In this document: piece by piece, positions 44,970 through 53,700 of the stretch
How positions within the stretch are numbered: position 1 is the first letter of the stretch
How the letters are laid out: every line of letters begins with the position of its first letter
Origin: CALKYB01 sp964510575
GTDB lineage: Bacteria > Bdellovibrionota_C > UBA2361 > SZUA-149 > CALKYB01
Direction of reading: 5' to 3'
DNA length: 64,000 nucleotides
Assembly: GCA_964510575.1 (NCBI GenBank)
Contig: CAZECN010000012.1
Span: 7,700-71,699, forward strand
The notes under the pieces: model-generated
Seen by the model: the letters and a program-made list of their open reading frames with translations, nothing else
What the model was told of the DNA's origin: nothing
Databases searched by the model: none
Made by a program: the position numbers and the translations under genes

Positions 44970-46322
44970 CTAGCTAATGATTCGAGCTAGTTTGCTTCGA
45001 ATCTCTTTAGCTAAGAAATCTACTAGTTCTTCATTTTCCAGCTGCTCAACTACATCAGTAGCGAAAGCATCTACCAAAATCCCTATAGCATCTTGCTTTG
45101 AGATACCACGACTGCGAAGGTAGAATAGCGCTTCTTCATCAAGTTGTCCCACGGTAGCACCATGCGTACACTTAACATCGTCAGCCCAGATTTTTAGCTG
45201 GGGACGTGTCTCCACTGACGCATCATCGGAAAGTAAAATACTTTTATTCGACTGAATTGCATTTGTCTTTTGAGCATCTGGCCTAACAATAATAGTTCCA
45301 CCAAACACACCACGAGACTTGTCAGAGTAGATACCTTTGAACAGCTCATTACTCTCACAATTAGGAAGAGCATGGTCGATCAAAGTATAGTTATCTACGT
45401 GCTGCTCGTCAGAAAGAATCGTTAAACCATTCAATACACTGTTGCAGTACTCTCCATCTAGAACTGGATAAACTTCATTTCTAGCTAACTGCCCACCTAA
45501 AGAAAAAAGGTGAGTCTCTACATGACTCTTATCCTTCTGAACAATCTTCAGAGTTGAAAGCAAACAAGCCTTTTCAGAGTCCTTTTGAACTTTAACATGC
45601 TCGACTCTAGCTTCCGCTTCCGCAAATATATGTCCAACTGAACTGGTTAAATATTCACCAGAACCTTCTTCACCATAATGTTGTTCAATAATCTTAATCG
45701 AACTTTTTTCGGCAGCCTCAACAACAAACCTAGGATGAGAGACTGTCTTATCTGAATCAGCAGTAGTTACAGAGATAAGTTGCAAAGGAATTTCTATTTC
45801 TGCTCCGGCCTCGACACTCAAATGCAGGCCATCACGAAACAATGCGGTGTTAAAGCTAACCAATGGCTCTGACTGTTCGTCATTACCTTTTACAAGCTCA
45901 AACAATCTCTCAGCATCCTTACTAGAAAAAGCTTGGGCTAAAGATTGAATTTGAATACCCTTCGGCAATTCAACATTAGAAAACTTTTCCGAAAGCTCTT
46001 TAGAGAAAAAGCCGTTAACGAAAACTCGAACTAATTTTTGTTCGCCAAGTATGCAACCCTCTAGTCGAGCCTCATCAACAGACGCATTAGCAGCAGCTGG
46101 TTTAAACTTCGTCTTAAGTATTGGCTGAAGATTGGTATACTTCCAAGCTTCATTCTTAGTTGTAGGAAAGCCGGCAGAATTAAACCGTTCAAATGCTTTC
46201 TGCTTAAACTTATGATAAGCGCCGCCAGCACTCCCGTTTAAGGAATCTTCTAGCTTACTAAAATGCTCCTCGCTCCAATCAGTCTTAAATGAAGCGCTTT
46301 TTCTAGCTTGAGTCTTTTCCAT
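44970..46322 (-). CDS. sufD: SufD, SufBCD complex subunit
   Basis: 450 residues. The SufBD beta-helix is seen at VLNGLTILSDEQHVDNYTLIDHALPNCESNELFKGIYSDKSRGVFGGTIIVRPDAQKTNAIQSNKSILLSDDA and WADDVKCTHGATVGQLDEEALFYLRSRGI, with a SufD-type N-terminus (NEAWKYTNLQPIL). With SufB and SufC it forms the Fe-S scaffold and acquires iron. Five nt downstream of sufC. Only identity as SufB versus SufD rests on the N-terminal helix and on the gene order. Confidence 0.95.
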   Translation of the reverse strand: MEKTQARKSASFKTDWSEEHFSKLEDSLNGSAGGAYHKFKQKAFERFNSAGFPTTKNEAWKYTNLQPILKTKFKPAAANASVDEARLEGCILGEQKLVRVFVNGFFSKELSEKFSNVELPKGIQIQSLAQAFSSKDAERLFELVKGNDEQSEPLVSFNTALFRDGLHLSVEAGAEIEIPLQLISVTTADSDKTVSHPRFVVEAAEKSSIKIIEQHYGEEGSGEYLTSSVGHIFAEAEARVEHVKVQKDSEKACLLSTLKIVQKDKSHVETHLFSLGGQLARNEVYPVLDGEYCNSVLNGLTILSDEQHVDNYTLIDHALPNCESNELFKGIYSDKSRGVFGGTIIVRPDAQKTNAIQSNKSILLSDDASVETRPQLKIWADDVKCTHGATVGQLDEEALFYLRSRGISKQDAIGILVDAFATDVVEQLENEELVDFLAKEIRSKLARIIS

Positions 46323-46327
46323 ATCGA

Positions 46328-47083
46328 TTAGGCAGTAGCTCCTACCTCTTTTAACCAGTTATAACCTTGCTCTTCCACTTGTAGAGCTAGAGACTTGTCA
46401 CCACTTTTAATTATTTTTCCATCGAGCATTATATGAACAAAGTCAGGCTCAATGTAATTTAGAAGGCGCTGATAATGAGTAATAACAATAATGCCTTTAT
46501 CAGCAGCCCTGAATTCGTTCACTCCTTTGGAGACAATTTGCAGAGCATCGACGTCTAACCCTGAGTCAGTCTCATCCATAACAACTAACTCAGGATTAAG
46601 TACTAACATTTGAAGAACTTCGTTACGCTTCTTCTCTCCACCTGAGAACCCCTCGTTCACTGAACGATTAAGAAGGGTTTGATCCAGCTCTAATATTTCT
46701 GCTTTCTCTTTAACCAACTTAGAAAAGTCACGAACCGAGATAGGATCTTCACCCCTCTCCGCTCTAACAGAATTCAGCGCAGTTCTTAAAAAGTATGATG
46801 CATTCACTCCTGGAAGTTCAACCGGATACTGGAAAGCCAGAAAAAGACCTGCTCTTGCTCTTTCATCCGCTTCCATATCCAAAAGGTCTTCCCCTTTGAA
46901 CTGAGCGGAGCCACCAGTTACTTCGTAGTCCTCTCGACCAGCTAAAACACTGGCAAGAGTACTTTTCCCTGAACCGTTAAGGCCCATTATTGCATGAACC
47001 TCGCCAGGCTTAACCTCAAGGTCAACACCTTTCAGAATCGCTTGATCTTCAATTTGGGCTTTTAAATCTTTAATAGTTAACAT
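46328..47083 (-). CDS. sufC: SufC, Fe-S assembly ATPase
   Basis: 251 residues. ABC ATPase: Walker A GLNGSGKSTLAS, the signature FSGGEKKRNEVLQML, Walker B ELVVMDETDSGLDVDAL and H-loop VITHYQRLLNYI. The VIT-HYQRLL-like end and the ETDSGLD variant are typical SufC features. Drives the SufBCD scaffold. Located between sufB (97-nt gap) and sufD (5-nt gap); the larger gap to sufB may contain a weak internal signal, but nothing obvious was seen. Confidence 0.97.
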   Translation of the reverse strand: MLTIKDLKAQIEDQAILKGVDLEVKPGEVHAIMGLNGSGKSTLASVLAGREDYEVTGGSAQFKGEDLLDMEADERARAGLFLAFQYPVELPGVNASYFLRTALNSVRAERGEDPISVRDFSKLVKEKAEILELDQTLLNRSVNEGFSGGEKKRNEVLQMLVLNPELVVMDETDSGLDVDALQIVSKGVNEFRAADKGIIVITHYQRLLNYIEPDFVHIMLDGKIIKSGDKSLALQVEEQGYNWLKEVGATA

Positions 47084-47180
47084 TCTTTTCTCTCCTAAAA
47101 AAACTAGAGTAAGTCTGACAATGGGTTCTTATCGAGAAATTTTTAGAAACCAAGATAAAGGCCCAGTGCATAATTACGAT

Positions 47181-48629
47181 CTATCCTACGCTGTCTTCGA
47201 GACTGATAGCGAGAAGCTGCCTTGCCTCAATAGCGAATTCCATTGGAAGCTCTTTAAAAACTTCCTTACAAAAGCCGTGCACAATCATTGAAACGGCATC
47301 TTCAGTAGAAATACCCCTTTGATTACAATAGAAGATTTGATCCTCGCCTATCTTCGAGGTTGTCGCTTCATGCTCAACCTTAGCAGTCGAATTTTTAATC
47401 TCTATGTAAGGAAAAGTATGAGCTCCGCACTTATCTCCGATTAGCATCGAGTCACACTGGGAAAAATTTCTTCCATTCTCAGCGCTTTTCATCATTTTGA
47501 CTAAACCTCGATAAGAGTTTTGACCAATTCCTGCGGAAATACCTTTAGAAACAATGTTACTCTTAGTATTCTTTCCAATGTGAATCATCTTGGTGCCGGT
47601 GTCAGCCTGCTGCTTACGATTCGTCAAAGCAACTGAGTAGAACTCACCAAAAGAGTCATCCCCTTTAAGAATACAGCTTGGATACTTCCAAGTGATAGAA
47701 GAACCGGTTTCAACCTGAGTCCAAGAGATTTTGGACCTTGCACCTTCGCAAATTCCTCTTTTAGTGACGAAATTGTAAATTCCACCTTTCCCATTCTCAT
47801 CACCTGGGTACCAGTTCTGTATGGTAGAGTATTTAATCTCGGCATCCTCATGGGCAATAAGTTCCACAACTGCACCATGCAGTTGGTTCTCATCTCTCAT
47901 TGGGGCAGTACAGCCTTCAAGATAACTAACGTAACTACCTTTCTCGGCAATAATCAGAGTACGTTCAAATTGACCTGTGTTTTGAGCATTAATTCGAAAG
48001 TAAGTTGATAGCTCCAAAGGACAACGCACACCTTCAGGAATATAAACAAAGGAGCCATCAGTAAAAACAGCCGAGTTGAGTGCAGCAAAGTAGTTATCAG
48101 TCTGAGGAACAACTGAACCAATGTATTTTTTTACAAGCTCGGGATGACTCTTTAAAGCTTCCGACATCGGACAAAATATTATCCCATGCTTTTCAAGCTC
48201 TTCCTTGTATGTAGTGGCAACGGAAACGCTATCAAAGACCGCGTCTACAGCGACACCAGCCAAACGTTTCTGTTCTTCTAATGGAATGCCAAGTTTATTG
48301 TAGGTTTCAATTAACTTAGGATCTACTTCATCCAGGCTCTCGTACTTGGGCAAAGAGCTTGGAGCTGAGTAATAACTAATCTTTTGATAGTCGATTGGAT
48401 CAATATCAAGGAAAGCCCAGTCTGGATTTTCCATTTTTTTCCAATTTTCGAAAGCCTTCAGGCGCCACTCAAGCATGAACTCAGGTTCTTCCTTAATCGC
48501 AGAAAGCTTCCTAATCACATCTTCGTCTAACCCTGGAGGAAAAGTTTCGGATTCGATATCAGTCACGAAGCCAAATTCGTATTCCTTCTTTTCCCAACTC
48601 TCTAAAAGTTCGTTCTCGTCAACGCTCAT
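47181..48629 (-). CDS. sufB: SufB, Fe-S scaffold subunit
   Basis: 482 residues. The conserved SufB start ([21 protein letters not shown]) and [19 protein letters not shown], then [96 protein letters not shown] identify it. Together with SufC and SufD it assembles and transfers [4Fe-4S] clusters. Preceded by the HesB-type carrier with a 43-nt gap. Length matches the family. Confidence 0.97.
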   Translation of the reverse strand: MSVDENELLESWEKKEYEFGFVTDIESETFPPGLDEDVIRKLSAIKEEPEFMLEWRLKAFENWKKMENPDWAFLDIDPIDYQKISYYSAPSSLPKYESLDEVDPKLIETYNKLGIPLEEQKRLAGVAVDAVFDSVSVATTYKEELEKHGIIFCPMSEALKSHPELVKKYIGSVVPQTDNYFAALNSAVFTDGSFVYIPEGVRCPLELSTYFRINAQNTGQFERTLIIAEKGSYVSYLEGCTAPMRDENQLHGAVVELIAHEDAEIKYSTIQNWYPGDENGKGGIYNFVTKRGICEGARSKISWTQVETGSSITWKYPSCILKGDDSFGEFYSVALTNRKQQADTGTKMIHIGKNTKSNIVSKGISAGIGQNSYRGLVKMMKSAENGRNFSQCDSMLIGDKCGAHTFPYIEIKNSTAKVEHEATTSKIGEDQIFYCNQRGISTEDAVSMIVHGFCKEVFKELPMEFAIEARQLLAISLEDSVG

Positions 48630-48672
48630 TATTTAATCCGTTTTACTTGTAAAATATTCTATAAACTCTTTT

Positions 48673-49062
48673 TTAACTGAAGGAGTGGCCGCAGCCGCAG
48701 GAACGCTGCGCATTAGGATTATCAAATTTGAAACCATTTCCCTGAAGACCACTGACATAGTCGACCTTAGTTCCTTCAAGAAATTTTCTGCTAGCTAGAT
48801 CGATATAAACTTTCATGCCATCAATCTCGTACACAAAGTCGCCCGGTCGAGACTCTTTTGCGAAGTCTAGAGCGTATTGCAAACCAGAACAGCCACCACC
48901 CTGAACGGCCACTCGGAGCCCATGAGTATCGAGTAAGCCTTCTTCCTTAAGGGCAATTCTCACCATTTCTATAGCTTTTGCTGTAACCATCACCGGCATG
49001 GCTTTAACATCCCAATCTCGTGGTGGTGCAGCCTGCGTAGAATCTTCTATAGCCTCTGTCAT
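48673..49062 (-). CDS. HesB/IscA/SufA-type Fe-S carrier, first gene of the SUF operon
   Basis: 129 residues. The A-type carrier domain (about 25-127) has LRVAVQGGGCSGLQYALDF and a C-terminal RSCGCGHSFS, giving the three conserved cysteines. DFVYEIDGMKVYIDLASRKFLEGTKVDYV is typical. Accepts clusters from SufBCD and delivers them to apoproteins. It could be called SufA or ErpA; the position upstream of sufB favours SufA, but I cannot decide. No Rrf2/SufR/IscR regulator gene adjoins. Confidence 0.93.
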   Translation of the reverse strand: MTEAIEDSTQAAPPRDWDVKAMPVMVTAKAIEMVRIALKEEGLLDTHGLRVAVQGGGCSGLQYALDFAKESRPGDFVYEIDGMKVYIDLASRKFLEGTKVDYVSGLQGNGFKFDNPNAQRSCGCGHSFS

Positions 49063-49351
49063 CTCTATCCTATCTTGAACAGCTCCTTATATTAGGGGCC
49101 TTAAAAACGAGCGCAGTTTTAACCATTAATTTAACGTATTTCAAGTGTTGTTGACTATATAGGTGAGGATAGTTGCCGCTTAAAAAAGAGCGTTTAAAAG
49201 CAGGTAGTTAAACCATTTCGATAAACAGCAATCTTGTAAGCGCTCAGGTGTCTCTTGTCTAGGAGTTCAAAGGCTGACGAATGAGTCCTGTTTGTAATAC
49301 GACGTAGTCAGGAAGCCTGTAGAGCAACTTTGAAAAGAATCAATTGGATTC
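49063..49351. other. Region upstream of the SUF operon
   Basis: 289 bp without a gene. A TTGACT hexamer near 49150 on the plus strand and a 7-bp dyad AAGAATC/GATTCTT (49337-49353, just at the end of the next gene) were noted, but neither can be tied to a transcript. No tRNA fold or riboswitch was recognised. The SUF promoter presumably lies near 49070-49130. Confidence 0.35.
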
Positions 49352-49819
49352 TTAGAATTCAAAGCCGGAGCCAAGTGTCCTTAGCTTTCGGATCAATTCT
49401 GCTCTCAGCCTACCAGCAGTTCTCGAGGCATGAACCAAATGACCTCGGTTCACATGAACAGGAATCTTTTTATCACTAAAGTCTCCCCTACCAACCCAGT
49501 TAACAACAATTGGGCAAGTGTTCGAATACTGTCTTATTATATCTGTAAAATACCTAATTCCGTCAGCTGTTCTCAGCCTAGAAAAAAGCAAACCGTCTGC
49601 GATGTGAATACCAAGCTCCAGTTCTTCAACTTGGGGAAGCGCGTCAGCCTCTTCATCAGTATTTTTTTTTGGGATTTTTATTCTTAAAGTGTTGGTCAGT
49701 CGGAGAGCAGCCTTACCGTTTACTCCAGCACCTAAAGAAATTGTTTTAAGTTGTTTTTCTGAGAGCCGCACAAGAACTTTATAAAATTTAATAGCCAACC
49801 TTAAGATGTCAGCAGGCAA
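49352..49819 (-). CDS. Hypothetical protein, TTG start uncertain
   Basis: 155 residues, no recognised family, no membrane segment. Composition and length favour a real protein: basic and globular, with IRQYSNTCPIVVNWVGRGDF and VNRGHLVHASRTAGRLRAELIRKLRT near the end. The only start in frame is a TTG at 49819; an in-frame stop lies 12 nt before it, and the best ribosome binding site (aaggag, 49841-49846) is 21 nt upstream and better spaced for another frame. This could be a frameshift in the 5' end or an atypical start. Alone between SUF and the AIM24-like gene. Confidence 0.45.
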   Translation of the reverse strand: MPADILRLAIKFYKVLVRLSEKQLKTISLGAGVNGKAALRLTNTLRIKIPKKNTDEEADALPQVEELELGIHIADGLLFSRLRTADGIRYFTDIIRQYSNTCPIVVNWVGRGDFSDKKIPVHVNRGHLVHASRTAGRLRAELIRKLRTLGSGFEF

Positions 49820-49971
49820 GCCTACAAGTCAACAAAATATCTCCTTCGAAGACATAGGTCTAAACCAAAGATTGCTCTGGTATATGATCTACCATCAAGG
49901 TAAGCTTTTTCTATCACCTAACCCAGTCCAGTTGGTTTAATTTTACTACTTACCCTGAAGGATAAATCACT

Positions 49972-50763
49972 ATGAAATGTCATGAAGTTGATTACGAAAT
50001 CATCGGAGACGATATCCAGATTGTCGAAGTGGAGCTAGATCCCGGAGAGAAGGTCGTAGCAGAGGCTGGGGTGATGAACTACATGGAGCAAGATATTACC
50101 TTCGAAGTCCGAATGGGCGATGGCAGTGCCGCAGACGAAGGAATGATGGGAAAACTGTTTGGAGCAGCTAAGCGTAAACTCACTGGCGAATCTTTATTTA
50201 TGACTCATTTCAGCCATGGTGGGGAAAAGGGCAAACGCCGTGTATCTTTTGCTGCACCCTATCCCGGAAAAATCATGCCTCTTGATATGTCTAAAATCGG
50301 AGGCGAGCTCATTTGCCAAAAAGATTCTTTTCTTTGTGCGGCGTTCGGCACTGAAATCAGCCTTGCTTTTAACAAAAAACTGGGCGCCGGATTTTTTGGA
50401 GGCGAGGGCTTTATCATGCAAAAAATCCGCGGCGATGGAATGGCTTTCATTCACGCAGGCGGAGTTATAATAACCAAAGAATTAAAGAACGAGACAATTC
50501 GAGTTGACACCGGTTGCTTAGTAGCCTTTGAACCATCAATCGAATACAGTATTGAAAAAGCAGGAAATCTTAAGTCTATGCTCTTTGGTGGGGAAGGAAT
50601 GTTTCTAGCTACTCTTTCCGGAACAGGCACTGTAATGCTTCAAAGCCTCCCCTTTAGTCGCATGGCAGAGCGAATCATTGGCTCACTTGGCCCACTTGGC
50701 GGCAGAACCACTGGTGAGGGCAGCGTGCTCGGTCAAATTGGGGATTTGATAGGTGGCGACTAA
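49972..50763 (+). CDS. AIM24/TIGR00266 family protein
   Basis: 263 residues. The family pattern is clear: [40 protein letters not shown], then [65 protein letters not shown] and [20 protein letters not shown]. Members have a beta-rich fold related to AIM24; the function is unknown, with suggested links to membrane or stress proteins. Convergent with the large secreted protein downstream, 8-nt gap. Free-standing gene. Confidence 0.92.
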   Translation: MKCHEVDYEIIGDDIQIVEVELDPGEKVVAEAGVMNYMEQDITFEVRMGDGSAADEGMMGKLFGAAKRKLTGESLFMTHFSHGGEKGKRRVSFAAPYPGKIMPLDMSKIGGELICQKDSFLCAAFGTEISLAFNKKLGAGFFGGEGFIMQKIRGDGMAFIHAGGVIITKELKNETIRVDTGCLVAFEPSIEYSIEKAGNLKSMLFGGEGMFLATLSGTGTVMLQSLPFSRMAERIIGSLGPLGGRTTGEGSVLGQIGDLIGGD

Positions 50764-50771
50764 ATCTCTTA

Positions 50772-53700
50772 CTAGCGCAAAGGCACCGTTATCAAAAAGT
50801 CACTATTTCTTCTTAGCACCCAACCAGTCAACTCAGCCTCGTTTGTTTGACGAAGTGAAACTACTCCGTAGTTATCTAGCCCCTCATAGTCATTGATTCT
50901 AATCACATAACTACCCCGAGCAGGTATTCTGAGTGCCCTATCAGAGCCTAGGTTTATTAGTGTTCCATCCGAGCGTCTTGCTTCAACCAAAGCTGTCCCT
51001 TGGAAATCAGAGGTATTCATTATCAGGACCTCAGACTCTTGACCAAGGAAGGTGTTGTAAGAACCTTGAATATCACCACTAATCGCTTCCTTTCCAGGAA
51101 CAGCGAAAACGTAAGCTAAGCGACCGTTACGATGTTTATTATAAGTAACTCCTGTAACCACCAAACTCTCAGCTGATCTACCATCAACAAAAATTAGTCC
51201 TCTCTCCTCGTCACCCAAGGACTCGTTAGCTATCAAGTGGTAACTAGAATGAGCCGGCAGGTTTACTCGCAAAGTACTAACCTGCTCACCACTGCTCGAG
51301 TGAATTCTAACATCCGCGCTTGTAGGACGGTCTAGAACATTTGAAATTTCAACTACGGAGATTGAAGAGCCTGTCTCAACTGGCACAACCATTTCTTCGC
51401 CACTTCCAGAAACTCCCTCTACCTGGCTCGCGGCTTCAAAACTATTGATACCTTGATTGTTATCATAAACATAACGAACGTTTCTAAGTAGAAAGTATCC
51501 GGAGCTAGTTGGAATCCATTCAACTAAACCAATCTGAGAATGACCAAATCGATGTGCTGAAAGGTCGAACCTCGCGTTAGGAGCCAGAGTAACCTCTTCC
51601 ATAGCTATTAACTCGCCCTGGCCGTTATAGAAATTCACAGTCCCTGATTCGACATTGTCATTCAAGTTGGTGATTTGAACCCAGTTAGCAACTAGATTAT
51701 TTGGATTAGTGCCCACACTAAAAGTGTTGAAGGACACAAACTGGTTTCCGCGCCTTCCGTTACTAAAAGGCATTGAGAAAGCAAACTCCAATCCACTAGG
51801 TTGATTTCTGTAGTAGGTCATTCTACCGTCGAGATCTCCAGCCTGACCATTGTGCTCAACACACACTCTACCGTATGAATTATCAATTCTACCTGGCATG
51901 TCATGAACAAGGATATCGCACTGAGCACCTGGCTCAATTGAGCATGTTTCCTCACTCATCAACTGTCCTTCTAAGCTATAGAGACGGGTAACTGTAAAGC
52001 GCCTTTCGTCACTTTCGTTGCTCAACTCTAGAATGTTCCAGAGTCCACCCAAGAAACCGTTCCACTCACCGCAAACCTCTCTACCAATCGCTTTAGATCC
52101 ACTTCCGGCATCAGTTGGGCTAGTGCCTGCTTGAACCTCATCGCCATCGCGAATTCCATCTCTATCACTATCCACACTACGAGGATCAGTCCCTAGGTCG
52201 ATTTCCTCTGAATCTGTCAGGCCATCACCATCACTATCCTGCTCCACAACTGGTGGTGGATTGAATACTCCTGGTGGTGGATTAAACACTCCACTACTAG
52301 ATGAAGACGAAGAACTAGAAGAGGAAGGCTCTGTAGTATCATTGTCATCCTGATTCGATCTAGGCGTAGCAAAAAATCCTGAAGGAGCTCCACATCCAAC
52401 TCTGTTTCTTGAAATCACGAAAGAATCAAAGTATCGCGATTGAGCGGCTGGACTTCCGTCGCTACCATAGTAGTTAGAAAGAAAAACTGAGTTTATTCCG
52501 TACTCATCCCAAGTTCCTCTCCAGTCCAAATCGTCTCTAGAGGTCTGAAGTCTCTCGTCTAACCAAAACTCAAGTATTCCATCGCTAGATCCTGGCTCGT
52601 TGAGCTTCATTCTCATTTCAACACAATGCCAAGTGCCATCTTGAAAAGCATGCTCACCATCTTCTCCCCCAATAAATCTTAAGTTTGCACTATCGTTCCA
52701 TCGAGTTGTAGCCAAGTTGTTAGCTTGATCAATACCGCTTAGACCATCAATTCCTAATCCGCTGCCTCTTTCCCATAACTGCCCCTGAGCCGCTTGTTGC
52801 CAAGAGCTTCCGCCGAAAACTGTTGCCCTCGTGATTCGATTTGCCTTACCTTCAAAACCATTCTGATGCTTTACATAGAATCTCCAGTAAACCTCTTGAA
52901 GCTTCTCATTTGGAAGTAACTCGTTACCAACCGGATTCTGGCTGATGTTTTTCATCAAATGTCCGGCATCATTCTCACCTTGAAGCCAGCTAGCTTTTAG
53001 AGATCTGTTCCCAGCAACTTTTTCGCTAGCAGAAACTGATAGGGCACTCTCATTTCCTACATCAAAATATCTAGAGCTTAGGTCATCTGAGCTTTCAAAA
53101 TCATCGCACCAAATCCAATCAGGATGTTGGCTCTCCCAGTTCTGGCAGCCTTGAAGGACTCCAGCTACAGGAATTGTAGTCGTAGTTGTACTACTCGTTG
53201 TACTGGTAGTCGTCGAACTAGTGCTCGTTGTAGTTGACGAGGTAGTCGAAGTAGTGGTCGACGTCGTAGTACTGGTAGTAGTTGTAGTAGTGCCAGGTGT
53301 GTTGACTCCACTGCTTCCGCCAACAGCAGCAGTTGAGGCACAACCTATTCGTGAGGTTGAGATTACAAAGGAGTCCATAAATCTAGACTGATCTGCCTGA
53401 CTCCCGCTATTGATATAGTTGGATACGAATACCGAGTTAATTCCATATTCATCCCAAGTTCCGCGCCAGTCTAAATTAGTAGACTCTACTTCAAGTTGAC
53501 CGTCTAACCAGACTCTCATAGCGCCATCAGCTTGCCCGACACTATTTAGTTTCATTTGCGATTCTAGACAGTACCACTGACCGTTTTGTATCGGAGTAGA
53601 ACCTTCTTTGTTTCCAAGCCAATTGAAATTTGAAAAATCATTCCATCGTGTAGTAGCAAGGTTTCCATCAGCATCAACTCCACTCACTGGATCAATCACA

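Noticed and set aside
49270..49351. SRP RNA or tRNA-like segment near GTCAGGAAGCCTG
   Set aside because: The tetraloop and helix 8 hallmarks of SRP RNA are missing and no cloverleaf could be drawn.
53170..53305. Triplet microsatellite causing phase variation
   Set aside because: The Thr-coding stretch is irregular in codon use (ACT, ACA, ACG, AGT mixed), so slippage is less likely; kept only as a coding linker.
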